Positions 30,139 through 41,989 of a stretch of 64,000 nucleotides of DNA are shown here, in pieces. The stretch lies in the NCBI GenBank assembly GCA_029204225.1, contig CM055105.1, forward strand, positions 51,906,331 to 51,970,330, written 5' to 3'. The notes beneath the pieces are model-generated. The model was not told the origin of the DNA, did not search any database, and saw only the letters and a list, made by a program, of their open reading frames with translations. How positions within the stretch are numbered: the stretch's first letter is position 1; every line of letters starts with the position of its first letter. The position numbers and the translations under genes are program-made. The stretch is from Diphasiastrum complanatum. Taxonomy: Eukaryota; Streptophyta; Lycopodiopsida; Lycopodiales; Lycopodiaceae.

Positions 30139-33050
30139 CTAGACTAATCTTCCACATGGATTCCTTGTAGGCTTCTGTTCCAAATACTCTATCCAGGACG
30201 CTTTCTGTAAATGGTAAGGGAAAATGGCCTTCTTGGTGACTGCATTTAACGCTTTAAGATTCACACAAATTTGCATCGTGCCGTTCTTCTTGGGTACTAT
30301 GACCATTGGCGACACCCATTTACTATGCTCGATTTCATAAATAAAATCAGCAACTAACAACTTTTGCAACTCTTGTTTGATTAGCTCTGTATAATTCAGA
30401 TTACAGTGATAGTAACGGCTCACCTTGGGGACTGCTCTATCCACCAAGGGTATAGTATACTGCTGGACTACGGTTAGAGGGATACCATTCAGATCACTAT
30501 AATTCCAAGCAAAACAATCCTTGTATTACACCAACAACGGACGTAGTCTTTTGAATTGAGTGGACGTTAACTCTCTCACATGCACTATCTTTTCTTGTTC
30601 ACCTAGCTCGGCTATATTCATTGGTTGTGTTCACGCAAGTCCTTCAAAGACTTGCTCCACTGGTTCCTGACTTTGATCAGGTTCTCGTTGAGCTTGCAAC
30701 ATGATAATTACTACATCATCTACAGTATAGTTCTTGAAGGTCTCAAAAATCTCGTGTACTGGCGTTCGGCGAGATTCCTCCTTCAGCATATCGATCTTAG
30801 CCCGACTCGTAATATTTCAAGATTATCAATCATCTATGAAGAAGATGATGCTGCGTCTGGGTCCATTCGGACTGACTTCAAGAAATCCAACCTCTTCTTT
30901 TTACTCTTTCTACTCACATAGTTGTCTTTCTTTAGTATTGGTGTGACATTTGATTCATGGTTGCGAATATCCACATGCACCGTGGCTATGGCCTCCTCTA
31001 GTAGATCGCTCCATCGGATCACCTGGTTGTAACGTTGTTTCAATTGGTTCTTCTTGTTGGCAGATGCATTGGGTGGATCTATCTTGGAAACTTTCACCAT
31101 TGCGGATTTCTGAGGTGGCTAAGCTGGTACTTTCTTCATTCCATAGCGATCTGGGTCCATATGTTGCAGGACTTGCTCATCTGTCAGCTCAGTCTACTGG
31201 TTATATGTAAAAGCATGTTGCCAAGGGACTAAATCATCATCCACATGGTTCTCAATAGCTTCCGCTGACAGCCATGCAACATTGATCATGTTCACCGCAA
31301 AGTGATTGGCGTGTCCAATGTATAGCACCTGGGTGAAGATGTGCTGGGTTTTGGATTTGAATCATGTTGAAAAGCATGCCCAGCCATACAGTCAACAATT
31401 GCTAACGCGTCTGTCCATCTCATGATATCTGTTTCGGAATCGTAGTGACCTCCTTTGGCTTGCCTTGGATGATCAATCGTATGATCAGTGGTGGACGATT
31501 CGTCATCAGCTTTTGGTTCAATAGATTTCACCGCCTATGTGGTTGGATCAACCTTTACAACTTGCTCTCTATTTTGAGAAGTGATTATGAACTACATTCT
31601 CGCTATTTTTACAGGGATGTCGTCAACTACACCTTTTGGTTTTACACAGGACTGATATGCTAGTTTAATGGCAAATCTTTTTGGCTTCAATTGTTGTAAA
31701 CCCATTTCTGGTACAAAGTAGTGGAGATCAAATTTACACCTGATTATCCATCTACCACTGCTGCCTCATCCTCAAATTTCTTATGCTTGATCGGCAGGGT
31801 GATGTTGTGTTCTTCACTTTTCCATGCTATCCTGATGTAGAGGACGTTACTTGTCTCTTCATAGCTTGCACAGTATATGGGTTCTGGTGTTATTGGTTCC
31901 GCTTCAGCTTTGGCCCATTCAACCAAAAGGTTCTTGGCTTGTGGCACAATCCGCAATAGTTCTCCAAGGGATAAGTTGACACGACTTGCTAGCAAACTTG
32001 CGAGCACTTCAGTGTGCGGATCCTCGGGCTCCATCATGTGGAATGGTGGTCTGTGATTGTGTAACCAATCATTCTGATCTATACATAATGGTGAGCCCGC
32101 TTGTGGTACTGGTTCTTCAGCAACAAGAGGTTCTACAGGTATGTCTCTTGCTTGAGCTTTTTCTTTCTCTTGCACTTTCTGCACCCAATAGCGTATCTTC
32201 TGATATTGCCATCCTTCCTCCCTCACATTCGGATACAGTCCTACAGTTGAGGGTTGATCTTCTGATACTAATGGGGTTGGTGAGATGCCACTTCCTTTTT
32301 GTGCTCGCGTGACTGCTAGCACTAGGGCTTGAGGGTGTTGTTTTTCTAGTGGCAACCCTCTTGGAATTGTTGTAGGTTGTACTGTGATTAGGTTCAGTGG
32401 TGCACTCATTCCAGGTCTTAATGGACAATTTTTGTAACAGTGTTTATAGCCGCATTCTCCCAAAAAGGATGTGTATTGTCCCTTGTAAGGACATTCCGCA
32501 ATTCTATGGCCTTCGCCGCATCCGTAACAGCCGTAATTTCTTCATGCCTGACGCTGAGGTTGAGCCACATAGGTTGCATAATATTTGTTAATGGCAGGAT
32601 TTACAAAAGGTCCGTTCGGCCCGTACCATTGCTGTTGCTCAGGTTGAGGTGGTGCTGGTACTTCGTGCTCTACTACTGTCAAGTTCACATGGGCCACTTG
32701 CTGGTTGGCTAGCCCTGGTGGTAAGGCCATGCACTGCTGATTGTTTGTCACGCCATACCGCGGTGCTACATTTGGTGCCCCTTGATGATAAGGGTAATAA
32801 GTCTGATAGGGACTCCTCTTTTGTTGTATGATTTGGGGGTTAAATGGGCAAAATGTCATCTCGTGCGATGATGCATTGCACAGATGGTAGAATCTTTGTG
32901 TCAATCTCAAATTTTGCTTTAAGACTAGACACTCATTGGCTGTATGGTTCTGAGTGCAAATTGAACACCATACATTTTCTAGACATGAATATTGTAGCTG
33001 GTTCAGCTATGGTTTATTTGAATTTGGTGCTATAATTCCCTGCAAGGCCT
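30139..33050 (-). pseudogene. Antisense Ty3/gypsy gag-pol fragment (composite copy A)
   Basis: On the minus strand, from right to left: 32910-32542 with CCHC-like HLCNASSHEMTFCPFNPQIIQQ-type nucleocapsid and a Pro/Gln-rich stretch; 32463-31744, a second knuckle (CGYKHCYKNC) and a Pro/Glu-rich segment with QYQKIRYWVQK and ITPEPIYC; 31100-30834, with RYNQVIRWSDL; 30447-30139, an RT start (YTELIKQELQKLLVADFIY, SPMVIVPKKNG, LKALNAV). The RT stops before the YxDD box, at the same place as in copy B, so it was truncated before duplication. Many stops and deletions compared with copy B. Confidence 0.75.
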
Positions 33051-33199
33051 CCAGTTTTAGATCAAACTAGGTCGTCAGTTGTTCCATCTGCTGCTTGTGT
33101 AACTTTGTCGTTTGTTCCATCAGTAGCTCAATGGAAAGGTTGGTTGTGTTGGATGATGATGATGCTACTGAGGGAGTTGGAGTATGGGTGATTGGATAT

Positions 33200-33946
33200 T
33201 GTTGGAGGGTTTGCGGATCCCAAGGCAACCCTAACCCTAGTTAATAAGTGAGAGGGATTTGGCACCCTGCATGTGTAAGTCCAACCCGATGATTACATAG
33301 AAATTTGATTAGTTGAAAGTCAATAAAAAGACATTAGGCCTTTTTGCGAGACTTTTAATGTCGTAGAGCCTAAATGTCAAGTTAGTGAATAAAGTTGGAT
33401 TTTCTCTCCAACTTTGGATGGTCCTCACTCTTTTTTAAATTTGAATAATTAGAGGCAGAAATGGACCAATAGGATTCAGAGACCAAGGTCCATCTCTCTA
33501 CTATAAAAAGGGACCAACTCGAGCTTTCTACACATGTACATATCTTCATTTTAATAAAGCAGATTGGTTCTCTTGTGAAATGGATTTATGAATGTCCTTG
33601 CTCTCTATCACTTTTCCTCCATCTCTCATGCTTTTATTGTGTTTGCTAATTCTTGGATCTGATTGTTATTGGGATTGCATGTTTTTATACTTTTTATGAG
33701 GGAGAAAGGGAGAGAGAGAAAGGGTAAGCTATCTTCATTATGGATCTTAGTGTTAATGGATGTAATGTTAATGCTTAGGGTTAATGGATGTTAGAGTTAT
33801 ATCTGGATCTTCCATTCATGCTGAAATCTGAAATATGCTATCGCTCTCATGGAAACGAATCTACGCATGACAACTAACTTCATCTCCTTGATGCTAGATT
33901 GATTAGATCTTGGGTTGAGAGTAGGCAAGGAAAGAAACCCACTACA
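33200..33946 (+). repeat. Gypsy-type LTR with TATA box (5' LTR position)
   Basis: Proposed ends TGTTGGAGGGTTTG and CCCACTACA (747 bp), followed four bases later by a gypsy-type primer site. Contains TATAAAAAG at 33502 and AATAAA at 33553. The first part (to 33664) recurs at 59465-59909. The start is approximate. Confidence 0.6.
33502..33510 (+). promoter_or_regulatory. LTR TATA box
   Basis: TATAAAAAG in the context CTCTACTATAAAAAGGGACC. The equivalent site at 59747 in copy B reads TATAAAAAA. Confidence 0.55.
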
Positions 33947-33950
33947 ATTT

Positions 33951-33970
33951 TGGTGCCGTTATCAGGGAGC
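33951..33970 (+). other. Primer binding site of gypsy type
   Basis: TGGTGCCGTTATCAGGGAGC, three mismatches from the widespread plant gypsy site TGGCGCCGTTGCCGGGGA. It follows the LTR end at 33946. The leader 33971-35053 holds no gene; short ORFs in it are AT-rich noise. Confidence 0.65.
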
Positions 33971-35053
33971 TATGCCAATTTTTTAGTTTGTAACGTGTTT
34001 GTTGGATGGTTAGCTTGCATTAGGCATCTTGTCGTGGCATGAATAGTGTTAAATCTGCATTTAGGGTTAGTTTGAGAGTGATTTTGTCTGATTTGAGTGG
34101 ATTTGCTTGTTTGAAATCTAATCTGATTGTGGAACAGAGAAGTCTATTCAGATCACCAATCTTATGATCCATTTGGATCTGAGATATCAGAAAAAAAATA
34201 AAAATCGGTCAAATCTACCAGATTTTGGTAAGGACAAGACAAAAATTGTCATCAGAGTTAATAACTTTTTGTCCAATGTTCACCGAGTTGCAAGCACCTT
34301 CAGTTTTGATCACAGAACCTTCAATTTGAAGGGCATTTGTCCGATTCACTATGTATAGGTGTGATTCAGATCTATCTACTGCCAGGTCGACAAAGAATAA
34401 TATCAGATATAGAAGGTTTCTCAGAAGATCAGTTGTCATATTGTTATATTTTTGTCAAAAAAGTCTCTTTTTTGCAAAAATTACTCTTGATTCTTCACCA
34501 AAACCTTCACCAAATTTCCAGATTATTCTAATTATAGTAATTTACTATTTTTGAGTTTGACAAACATTCATTCTATCCGGATCATAGAAAATCTCTATTT
34601 TTACCCTTGCCAAACTACAGAAACTGTGTTTTTATATGCGGGGAACCTTCGCCAGTTCTACCCTAGACTTATCTGTTTTAGATTCTAAATCTGAGAGTCC
34701 GGCAAAGGTTATTTTCATAGAATTTGTCAAAAAACCTGATCAGAGAGTTTTTTTTATCAAAAATAGCACTGTTGAACCTTCGTCGAGTCAACCTTCGCAA
34801 GTTATATTTTTTGGTTATGCTTTTCCTAATCAAGTCTCTATCAAATTTTAGGTCAAATCTGATTCAGTCTGATTTTGATTCTGAGAATTTTTCATCTTTT
34901 GAGAAGTATCGATCGGTTGATCTTAGGAATCTTTTTTACAGTATAGGAATTTGATTCTTTTCAAGTGAAAGAGATCTAGCAGATTTGATCTGAGATAGTT
35001 TTGATTGAATATCTAGATCCAACCTCATTGTTTGTTTGATTTAATCTATAAAG

Positions 35054-36550
35054 ATGGCTGCCCTTGGAGGTGCTCCTCAATAAGTCAATCCAATCATTGT
35101 TAGGAGAGCACCCCATTTGGATCTACCCAAATACAATGGATTAACATATCCAGTTGGATTTCTTCAGATCTATTCTGAATCTTGTGAAGTCTATGGTGAC
35201 ATTTTTCCCCAGAATAAACTTAAGTTTTTTCCTATGGCATTAATAGGTGCAGCACAAGATTGGTACTATAATCAAGATGAAACTAACCGTACAGATTGAG
35301 AAATTATTAAATGAGCCCTTATCACACATTTCAAACCTCGGAAGTTTATGGAAGACCCTTTTCTACTTTTAAGTAAAATTAAAATGGGAAAGCGAAAAAT
35401 GGTTCGAGATTACATTGAACGGGTAAAACGTCTCAGGTCTAAGTGCAAACCTGAATTGATTAACGAAAATGCCATGATTATGTGATTTTTGTCAGGTTTA
35501 CCTTAAAGGATCAGACGTGAGCTGAAATGCCATAATGAGTACCACTTTTGCAAAATGCTATGGATGATGCAATTTGGGAGGATGATGAAGATTCAAACGA
35601 TGAGCCGAATATCAGTATCTTGCCTTATACAACAGGGTAGACCACTACGATGTCCACCACTATTGCATCAACGAATGTCAATGCTACTGCAGAAATGATG
35701 CTCAATGAGTTCGAGAAACTCGAGAAGAACCAGAAGAAACAGATGGAAAAGTTGTAGTCGCAATTTGATGAAAAGATCAAAGCATTGGAAGATTTCCATG
35801 GACAAGCGAACAAGGAACCTGAGAAGTTGCAAAGACTTTTCCTACCAAGAAAATGTCTAGTGTTTTATTTGTAGAGGAAATCACACAGCAAATGAGTGTC
35901 CTCAATTGAAAAAATGAATGAAAATCAGTATATGCCATTTGTGTAATTCACCTAATCATGAGACTACTTTTTGCAACTTCAATCCTCGGATAATTCAGCA
36001 ATGGTATGCCCATATGGGATATCGAAAACCTCATTATGGAGGAAATCCGATAGCTAGACCTCATCAATCTGCTCTTGGATACCTGAAACGATTAACCTTA
36101 CCTGCCTCACCATAGCACCCCCCTCCTCCTGCCAATTTGATGGAACTAGAACCTTACAGAAGTGCCGAGCAATGGAATTATATGAATGATCATGAAGGTG
36201 GATCTTCAGAATAGTATGCTATTTACGTTGCCGCGCAACAACAAGCATCTAAAAACTGGACCAGGGCACCACTTGGATGCTTTGCATGTGGAGAAAATCA
36301 CAGAGTTACAGAATGTTGGACCAACAATAAAACCATCAAAATAGTCATATTGAAGGAAGACAGAATCACAGGTTCAATGATGAAGAAACAAGCCAAGCAA
36401 CATTATAATACGGTCCTGAAATGAGAAAATTCTCCTCAAAATATTGATTCAAAGAATGTGCCACCCTTACTGGAGAAAGGCAAAAAAAAACTCAAGGATG
36501 ATTTGGGTAAGGAGAACATTCAGGTTTGGATACTTGAAAACAAAGTCCTT
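35054..36550 (+). pseudogene. Ty3/gypsy gag (capsid and zinc knuckles), decayed
   Basis: The ATG at 35054 opens MAALGGAPQ, followed by a stop. Then 35117-35299 reads LPKYNGLTYPVGFLQIY and ALIGAAQDWYYNQ. After another stop come FKPRKFMEDPF, MVRDYIERVKRLRSKC and FLSGLP, the standard capsid pattern. Near 35849 a knuckle-like CX2CX4HX4C survives in part (GNHTANECPQL), and 35918-36000 has CHLCNSPNHETTFCNFNP. The latter has the same motif as the antisense copy A gag (HLCNASSHEMTFCPFNP), so the two gypsy pieces on opposite strands are relatives. A third knuckle, CFACGENHRVTEC, lies near 36280. At least six stops. Confidence 0.75.
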
Positions 36551-36574
36551 GAGAGTCTTAAATAAGATCATGGT

Positions 36575-37126
36575 TTGGATCCATGTTTTCATCATCAATA
36601 CCAAGAGGGAGTGAGCATGATGAAGAAAAAAGACATCAAGGAGGAACCCGAGAAGGAGAACTTGTCTCAAGGCAAAAGAGACCTGAATCTACATCAATAT
36701 GAAGGTTTGGTTAAAGAGAAAGGAGCAGCAAGGAAGTTTATCCATATCTCTCTTCTTAATTTGTGGTTGATAAATGTCATGTATTTGACAAAGTCCTTTG
36801 ATGATGCTAGTATGAACATTGTCTTTCATCCTATATCTTATAATGATGAAATAATGATCATTACTACTTTGATTGGAGTTTCAAATATGCATTCAAAGGC
36901 CTCATCTTGTGATCCATTCACTCTTGAATTTCCAAGGAATGAAGACCTTCATTGGAAGTATGCCAAGTTGGAGTTCATTGTTTTGGTGGATAAAGTCAAG
37001 ATGGTGATATCTCAAGCTTTGGTTGTATGTGCTTCATACAAAAGTTGGATCTTATGGAAAGCTGCTATTTTTCATGTTTATTTTGAGGAGGAGACTCACA
37101 TTTTTCAGTCCAAGAGGATCATTTAA
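36575..37126 (+). CDS. Unrecognised ORF (183 codons) downstream of gypsy gag
   Basis: Open frame beginning MDPCFHHQYQEGVSMMKK with a charged N-terminal third (KKKDIKEEPEKENLSQGK) and a hydrophobic, Cys-containing remainder (ISLLNLWLINVMYLTKSF, QALVVCASYKSWILW). A related frame continues at 37154-37366. I do not recognise it. It may be leftover retroelement internal sequence or an unrelated insertion. No promoter or splice sites can be supported. It ends before the start of element X copy 2. Confidence 0.3.
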   Translation: MDPCFHHQYQEGVSMMKKKDIKEEPEKENLSQGKRDLNLHQYEGLVKEKGAARKFIHISLLNLWLINVMYLTKSFDDASMNIVFHPISYNDEIMIITTLIGVSNMHSKASSCDPFTLEFPRNEDLHWKYAKLEFIVLVDKVKMVISQALVVCASYKSWILWKAAIFHVYFEEETHIFQSKRII

Positions 37127-37755
37127 CAACCTACCAAAGACAAAGCTTGGATCTTGAAGTTTATGGAGCTCTCACTACATTTGACAACTTGGAGCTCAAA
37201 TTATGTTCTTATTGTAATGAGTGATCATACTCACTACATACATCAAACCTATAAATTACATTGTTTTTATGCATCATTAGAGAAACTTAGAGCTCAAAGA
37301 GGGCCTTTGAAAAAGATGTTTTTTTATTATTTTTTTCTTATTTTCGTTGCCATGTGGACCAATTGAAACCTTGAAATCGGGGTTCTATGTAACGTAGAAT
37401 TTTTCAAATATAAATAAAATAAAATGGTTTAAAATATATTGTTGTTTCGTCGGGTAGCATGTGGAAATGCTATTGGTTGATGAGGCCTGCCCTTCCAGCT
37501 CATCACTGCCCGAAAAGACCCAAAGATATTAAAAATGAATATGACAAATGGTTGAGATGAAAAAATCGATGTGCCATTAATGTATATGCATTGTCAAATC
37601 ATGGTTAACAGGGTTAACCAAAGTTAATTTGTGGCGCCAAATAGATAAGTGTTTCAAATTTATGCCAACACATTTTTTCATATTCATGGCTTTTTGTCTA
37701 TGCAAATTTTTAGATTCATAGTTCAGTGTTTCAGATTTTTGCATGCACATTACGA
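37127..37755. other. Spacer upstream of element X copy 2 gene A
   Basis: No gene beyond the weak frame 37154-37366. 37628-37642 holds TTTGTGGCGCCAAAT, an E2F-site-like palindrome about 120 bp before the gene A ATG. Whether it acts as a promoter element is untested. Confidence 0.35.
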
Positions 37756-39077
37756 ATGGCGCCATCAAGAAACCGTGTCCCTCAATCGACTCTGTGCCTC
37801 TATTCAACAACAAAGATAATAATGGATTATGGATGCCAAGAAAATATTCAAAAGCCTGGGCTTTGATGATCCATCATCAAGAGGAGCATTTCGAAAAAGC
37901 AAAATGTCAAAACTATCATTTCGATCTTATTGGAAGGCCAGAATTTTGGATTTCAGAACATCATCAGGAGAAAAATCTATTTCTGAATCTCTAGTCCAAC
38001 ATGTATATATGCATTCAGAGATAAATGTGCAAAGATTCAACTGTCAAGATCACAAAAAAAACAACTATGAGTATTGATATTTGATACTTAGATTTTTGTC
38101 ATTCATAAATATCTAATAGTAAACTAGCCAATCTGATCATTTTTCTCTTGCAAATTTATATCCATCTCACATAAATGAATGGGAGCCCAGTGGATCTTTA
38201 GCAAGTGTGTTAGATGTTATTCACACTGATATTGGACAATTGCAATATCGAGGTAGAACTGCAAAAGATCTAGTTGATAGTGGGATCTTTTTTTTTATGA
38301 ATCAATGTACATTTCTGATACAAAATTTTTTTTTGGACAAATAGTCCCAATTCCATTACCTAGTTTTGAAAGTGATGAATGGATTGCACCAGATGTTACA
38401 GTTTTATAATCTTTCGTTGCAAGATATATAATGATGTAAAAACTTCATTAAAAATGAGCACGAGATAAAAAACAGTGAGATTGAGTTGGTTTATTTCCTT
38501 GAATATATTTGTGGATTTTTTCTCAATTGTCAATGTACACAAAACCCCAACGATGTTTGCATGGATGAAGGCTGGGACACAAGATCAGATGGAGAAAGAG
38601 AATGCAAAATTAAAATGTCTTCCATACGCTTCCGTTATCAAATTAAAAAATAAATGTTGAGCTTATGTTTCCATTATCAAAGATGGAAAAAAAATAAAGG
38701 TAAATGGGTGTCATTTGATTAAGATTTGGAAGCCAATGGACATTCAAAATGAAAAAATATTGAGATTATATACAATGATGTTGTTTTGATGTGTGTTGAG
38801 GTGGAAGAAGATTGGAGTCTAAATCACATCAGGCGGAAACTATTGCTCCTACAAGATGGATACTTTCAGACTTCAAATTCATTTTCAATGGTAAACTTGT
38901 AAGTAACTGTAAACACTTGATACTTTATGAATAGTTTTAATCAAAACTTTCTAATACAATCTTTGTACTAATTATAACTCACTTTGTATTAGTTTTATGT
39001 AGGTACGTAAAAGACATGAGCTCGAGATCAAATGTAGAGATATTGACAAAACAATCCAACTTATGGAAGAACACTGA
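37756..39077 (+). pseudogene. Element X gene A, copy 2
   Basis: This copy preserves the 5' part missing from copy 1. ATG 37756 gives MAPSRNRVPQSTLC, and a frameshifted continuation (37829-38077) gives MDAKKIFKSLGFDDPSSRG and SYWKARILDFRTSSG, a basic region. After an acceptor-like TCTCTTGCAA (G of AG lost, near 38157) come NEWEP, LDVIHTDIGQLQYRGRTAKDLVDSG and, later, EGWDTRSDG, RFRYQIKK, VEVEEDWSLNHIRRKL and VRKRHELEIKCRDIDK. These align segment by segment with 7558-8495. Frameshifts and the damaged acceptor mark it as a pseudogene. Product unknown. Confidence 0.55.
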
Positions 39078-39616
39078 GATTCACTATCAGCAAATACATG
39101 CCAATCATCATGTCTTTTTATCAATATAGAAAATTGCATTCTAGTATTACACTATGGACACAAATTGATTGTAAGAATCTATGTTGATATCAATTAAAAA
39201 AACCCATAAACTGGTTGTTTACATGTAAAATGATTGTATTTTTTTTTATGTATCTCTATTTAGAAATAGATCTCTATTTTGTCAATTTTTCTATATTTTC
39301 TTTATCAGTATTAGAAACTGATAAGGGAACAGCTCCTTGTGATGCCACCTTATTGTTAAAAATTGAATATCAACGTAAATATGGCATGAGATACTCAAAA
39401 ATGAAGATACGAGCTGGTCAAGTATAAATCATGAAGAAGCCTAAAGTCATTTATATCTCCTAAGTACTTGTCTTGTAATTAAGGGCAAGACCTTTAATAA
39501 GAAAAACATTACCTTGGATAACGTTTACTATGTCATCCACATGAAACGATTAGATACGAAAAGACATGTTAAACTAGAGTAACTTTAACTCGTAGTTAAG
39601 TATACCTTTTATGGTA
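39078..39616. other. Spacer replacing the protease/H3 block in element X copy 2
   Basis: No gene recognised. A short frame (39215-39427) ends LKIEYQRKYGMRYSKMKI. The piece near 39490-39590 has a weak copia-protease look (LDNVYYV). In copy 1 the corresponding place holds the protease and H3-like genes. Confidence 0.4.
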
Positions 39617-40249
39617 GGCCATTGGTAGACATGACATTAGCAGAGCAAACGTCGTTGATTCCGATGATTATGATCTGGTAAGTAGATAATATATTGGTAC
39701 TGATATTGTTCAGTTTTCTTATTTCTTATTGGTATTGATATTGTTCAGTTTTTTTATTGAGTTTGTAGTGTTATATATCATTCTAAATTTATTTTCTTTT
39801 CTCGTTTACAGGATGCTATTGAAATAGATGCCTTTGGTATGAGACATGGAGGCGTCCGAGGTGTCTTAGCTGGGAGAAAAGATGTTTCTCTATCTCATTA
39901 TTTGAAAAACTTTCAAAATAATGAGATTTGTATATATCATTCATCTTATAATCCATATGCAACCACTGTCATTATGGCCATCAAATCATTATCAGTTTGT
40001 TTAGGAGGCCATAAGTACACAAGAGGAACATATAAAATAATTTTTGTGAAGAGAGATTTGGCTATTAAGATATTGGGCTATACTCCCAATGAGACTACAA
40101 AAAGATCATATGCAATGGCCCTTTATTCGGGTTACATTGATATGAGCAAGAGAAAAAATTTGGAATTTTTGGATCCATATGAAAGGAGATTATTCCTTCA
40201 TAACAATACCATCCGTCTGAATCTTGAAGAGGATGATGATGATAATTAA
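39617..40249 (+). pseudogene. Element X gene D, copy 2 (C-terminal exons only)
   Basis: 39617-39677 reads AIGRHDISRANVVDSDDYDL. The intron 39678-39811 has GTAAGTAG and TTTACAG borders and keeps frame (DYDL/DAIEIDAFG). The exon 39812-40249 ends DDDDN-stop and is nearly identical to copy 1, with an uninterrupted frame. The N-terminal half present in copy 1 is missing and the junction at 39617 is abrupt. Because the splice acceptor is intact here, this copy shows the original form of the site that is damaged in copy 1. Function unknown. Confidence 0.6.
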
Positions 40250-40610
40250 ATAATTTTCTGTGATAGATTTTTGATATAGTACAAGGATCTCTCTTTTGTA
40301 ATAAATTTGAATGTCTTTCGAAATATTGTAATACTTGGCGAGTTTTTAACTTGATATCTAAATTGTGCTCTTCTGTAAAACCACCGAAAAAGTTGAACTA
40401 AATATTTATTTCTTGAATTGTGTCCTCCATGATTTGTTGCTCTATGAAATGCTCGCCTTGTTTGCCAATGAGATTTTTCCATGCCTTGTGATGATCAGAT
40501 ACTTAAGTTTCCATATTTTTTTGCAAAATAAGTTGCATGATGAAGAAGGATGTGCTGCTATTTTTAATTAGTTACATCAGTAGAAAAAAATATAAATCTA
40601 AATGAGAAAA

Positions 40611-41938
40611 TTACCAGATAATGATATAGATTAGCACCATGTAATGAGTAACATTGTCTTTTCCCCAACAATCATGTACAGATTTTACAAATGTGGTGCA
40701 ATGATTTTGCAAAGTCCTCATATCTTCTGATGATAGGTTTTCTTTCCTGTTAACACCTATGAGTTTGTCTAAATTGGTCAACACTTGTTTCTTTTCCACT
40801 CAATTACTTCCTTCCAATGTTCGTGTGGCTTAAACAATTTCTCTCCATATTTTGTATCTGACACTTGATTCTTTGCATGTGTGATTGGATAAGAATCTTC
40901 TTGCTTTAGCACCTCCAATTGATGGCTTATTAGGAAAGTTTCTTTTTTTCACGGAGAGTCTATCACTTTTTTCAATTGTGACATTCCTTTTATGTAGTCC
41001 TGCATTTGACAAAACTATTTGTAACCTTCTAATTCTTGCTTTAGCCACTGACTCTGGTTTATGATTCTATCCTAGTAAAATATGCAGATAAATTAGTTTT
41101 TCAATAATATGAACCTCAGCATGCAATGTGCATATGTGAACATATTTTAATGGAATTGGCAGAACACTTTTCATATTTGGATCTTCAGCTTCTCGTGTTG
41201 GGCCAGTGTTTGTTGATCATCCCAAATTCATATTGTAGCAATCCTTCATGCAATAAACACATGGATGCTTTGATGTTGCCCCATGAGAGACATTATACAT
41301 ACATTTTTGTGTTTTCAAATCCCCTGCAAGGTGACATTGTATTTGAAAACTTCCATGGTTTTTGACTGTAAATTTTTCACTCTCTAAATGTCTCTTTATA
41401 ATCGCACAATAATTTGTTCTTGAAAATATCCATGATAGTATTTTATGGTCCTCTTTCAAGACCTGTAGAGAAACAAGTAATGCATGACATGTCAATAAAA
41501 ACTAGCAAAGTATGAATTGTCAATATAGATATTCTAAATGAAAATTGAAATGTATACTTGGAATGCCGCCAACCACCATATGTGATTTTCCGATTGAACA
41601 CTAAACGTTCGATCATCTGTATCTGAAATTTTGTTCATCAAAGTGAAACTCACACATTCCAACTTCTAACCCTTGATGATTTCAGATTCATCCAATCTTA
41701 TTACAATAATGATCTTTCTATTTACTTGATGTTCGTCTAGTTTATAGAATCGAATAATGTATTTTAGAACATTTTCAATATCAAGAAAAATATTATTGCA
41801 ATCGTTGTAATTGAGCTTGTTAAAATTGAAAAACAATCCATATTGATTTCTTGGCTTGCTACAAATGTTGTACCATGCAAGTATGTAGCTCATTAATGCA
41901 AAATGCCAAGTTTGGCCTACATAGAACTCGAGCCACAT
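40611..41938 (-). pseudogene. Element X gene E, copy 2
   Basis: Minus strand. 41938-41669 reads MWLEFYVGQTWHFALMSYIL, NICSKPRNQYGLFFNF and YKLDEHQVNRKIIIVIRLDE. Then comes a stop, LMNKISDTDDRTFSVQSEN and WWLAAFQ up to a GTATAC donor near 41559. After the acceptor near 41463 the exon reads VLKEDHKILSWIFSRTNY, FTVKNHGSFQIQCHLAGDLK, KCMYNVSHGATSKHPCVYC. The remainder (41048-40611) has LSNAGLHKRNVTIEKSD and LQNHCTTFVKSVHDCWGKDN. Compared with copy 1 this copy keeps the donor and the sequence upstream of 16395. Stops and frameshifts are present. Possibly a transposase-like or other element-encoded protein; I cannot assign it. Confidence 0.5.
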
Positions 41939-41989
41939 GGTTATGTATTATCTAGTTTGATAAATGCAACTTGCATATAGTTTGTAGAC

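Larger units (their letters stand above)
27980..33664. repeat. Composite repeat copy A
   Basis: The segment recurs in the same orientation at 54886-59909 with the same internal order: a short unique block, R repeat, LTR-like end with two primer-like sites, antisense gypsy pol and gag, and an LTR start. It was duplicated or mobilised as a unit after assembly. 27980-28290 holds no gene that I can support. Confidence 0.75.
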
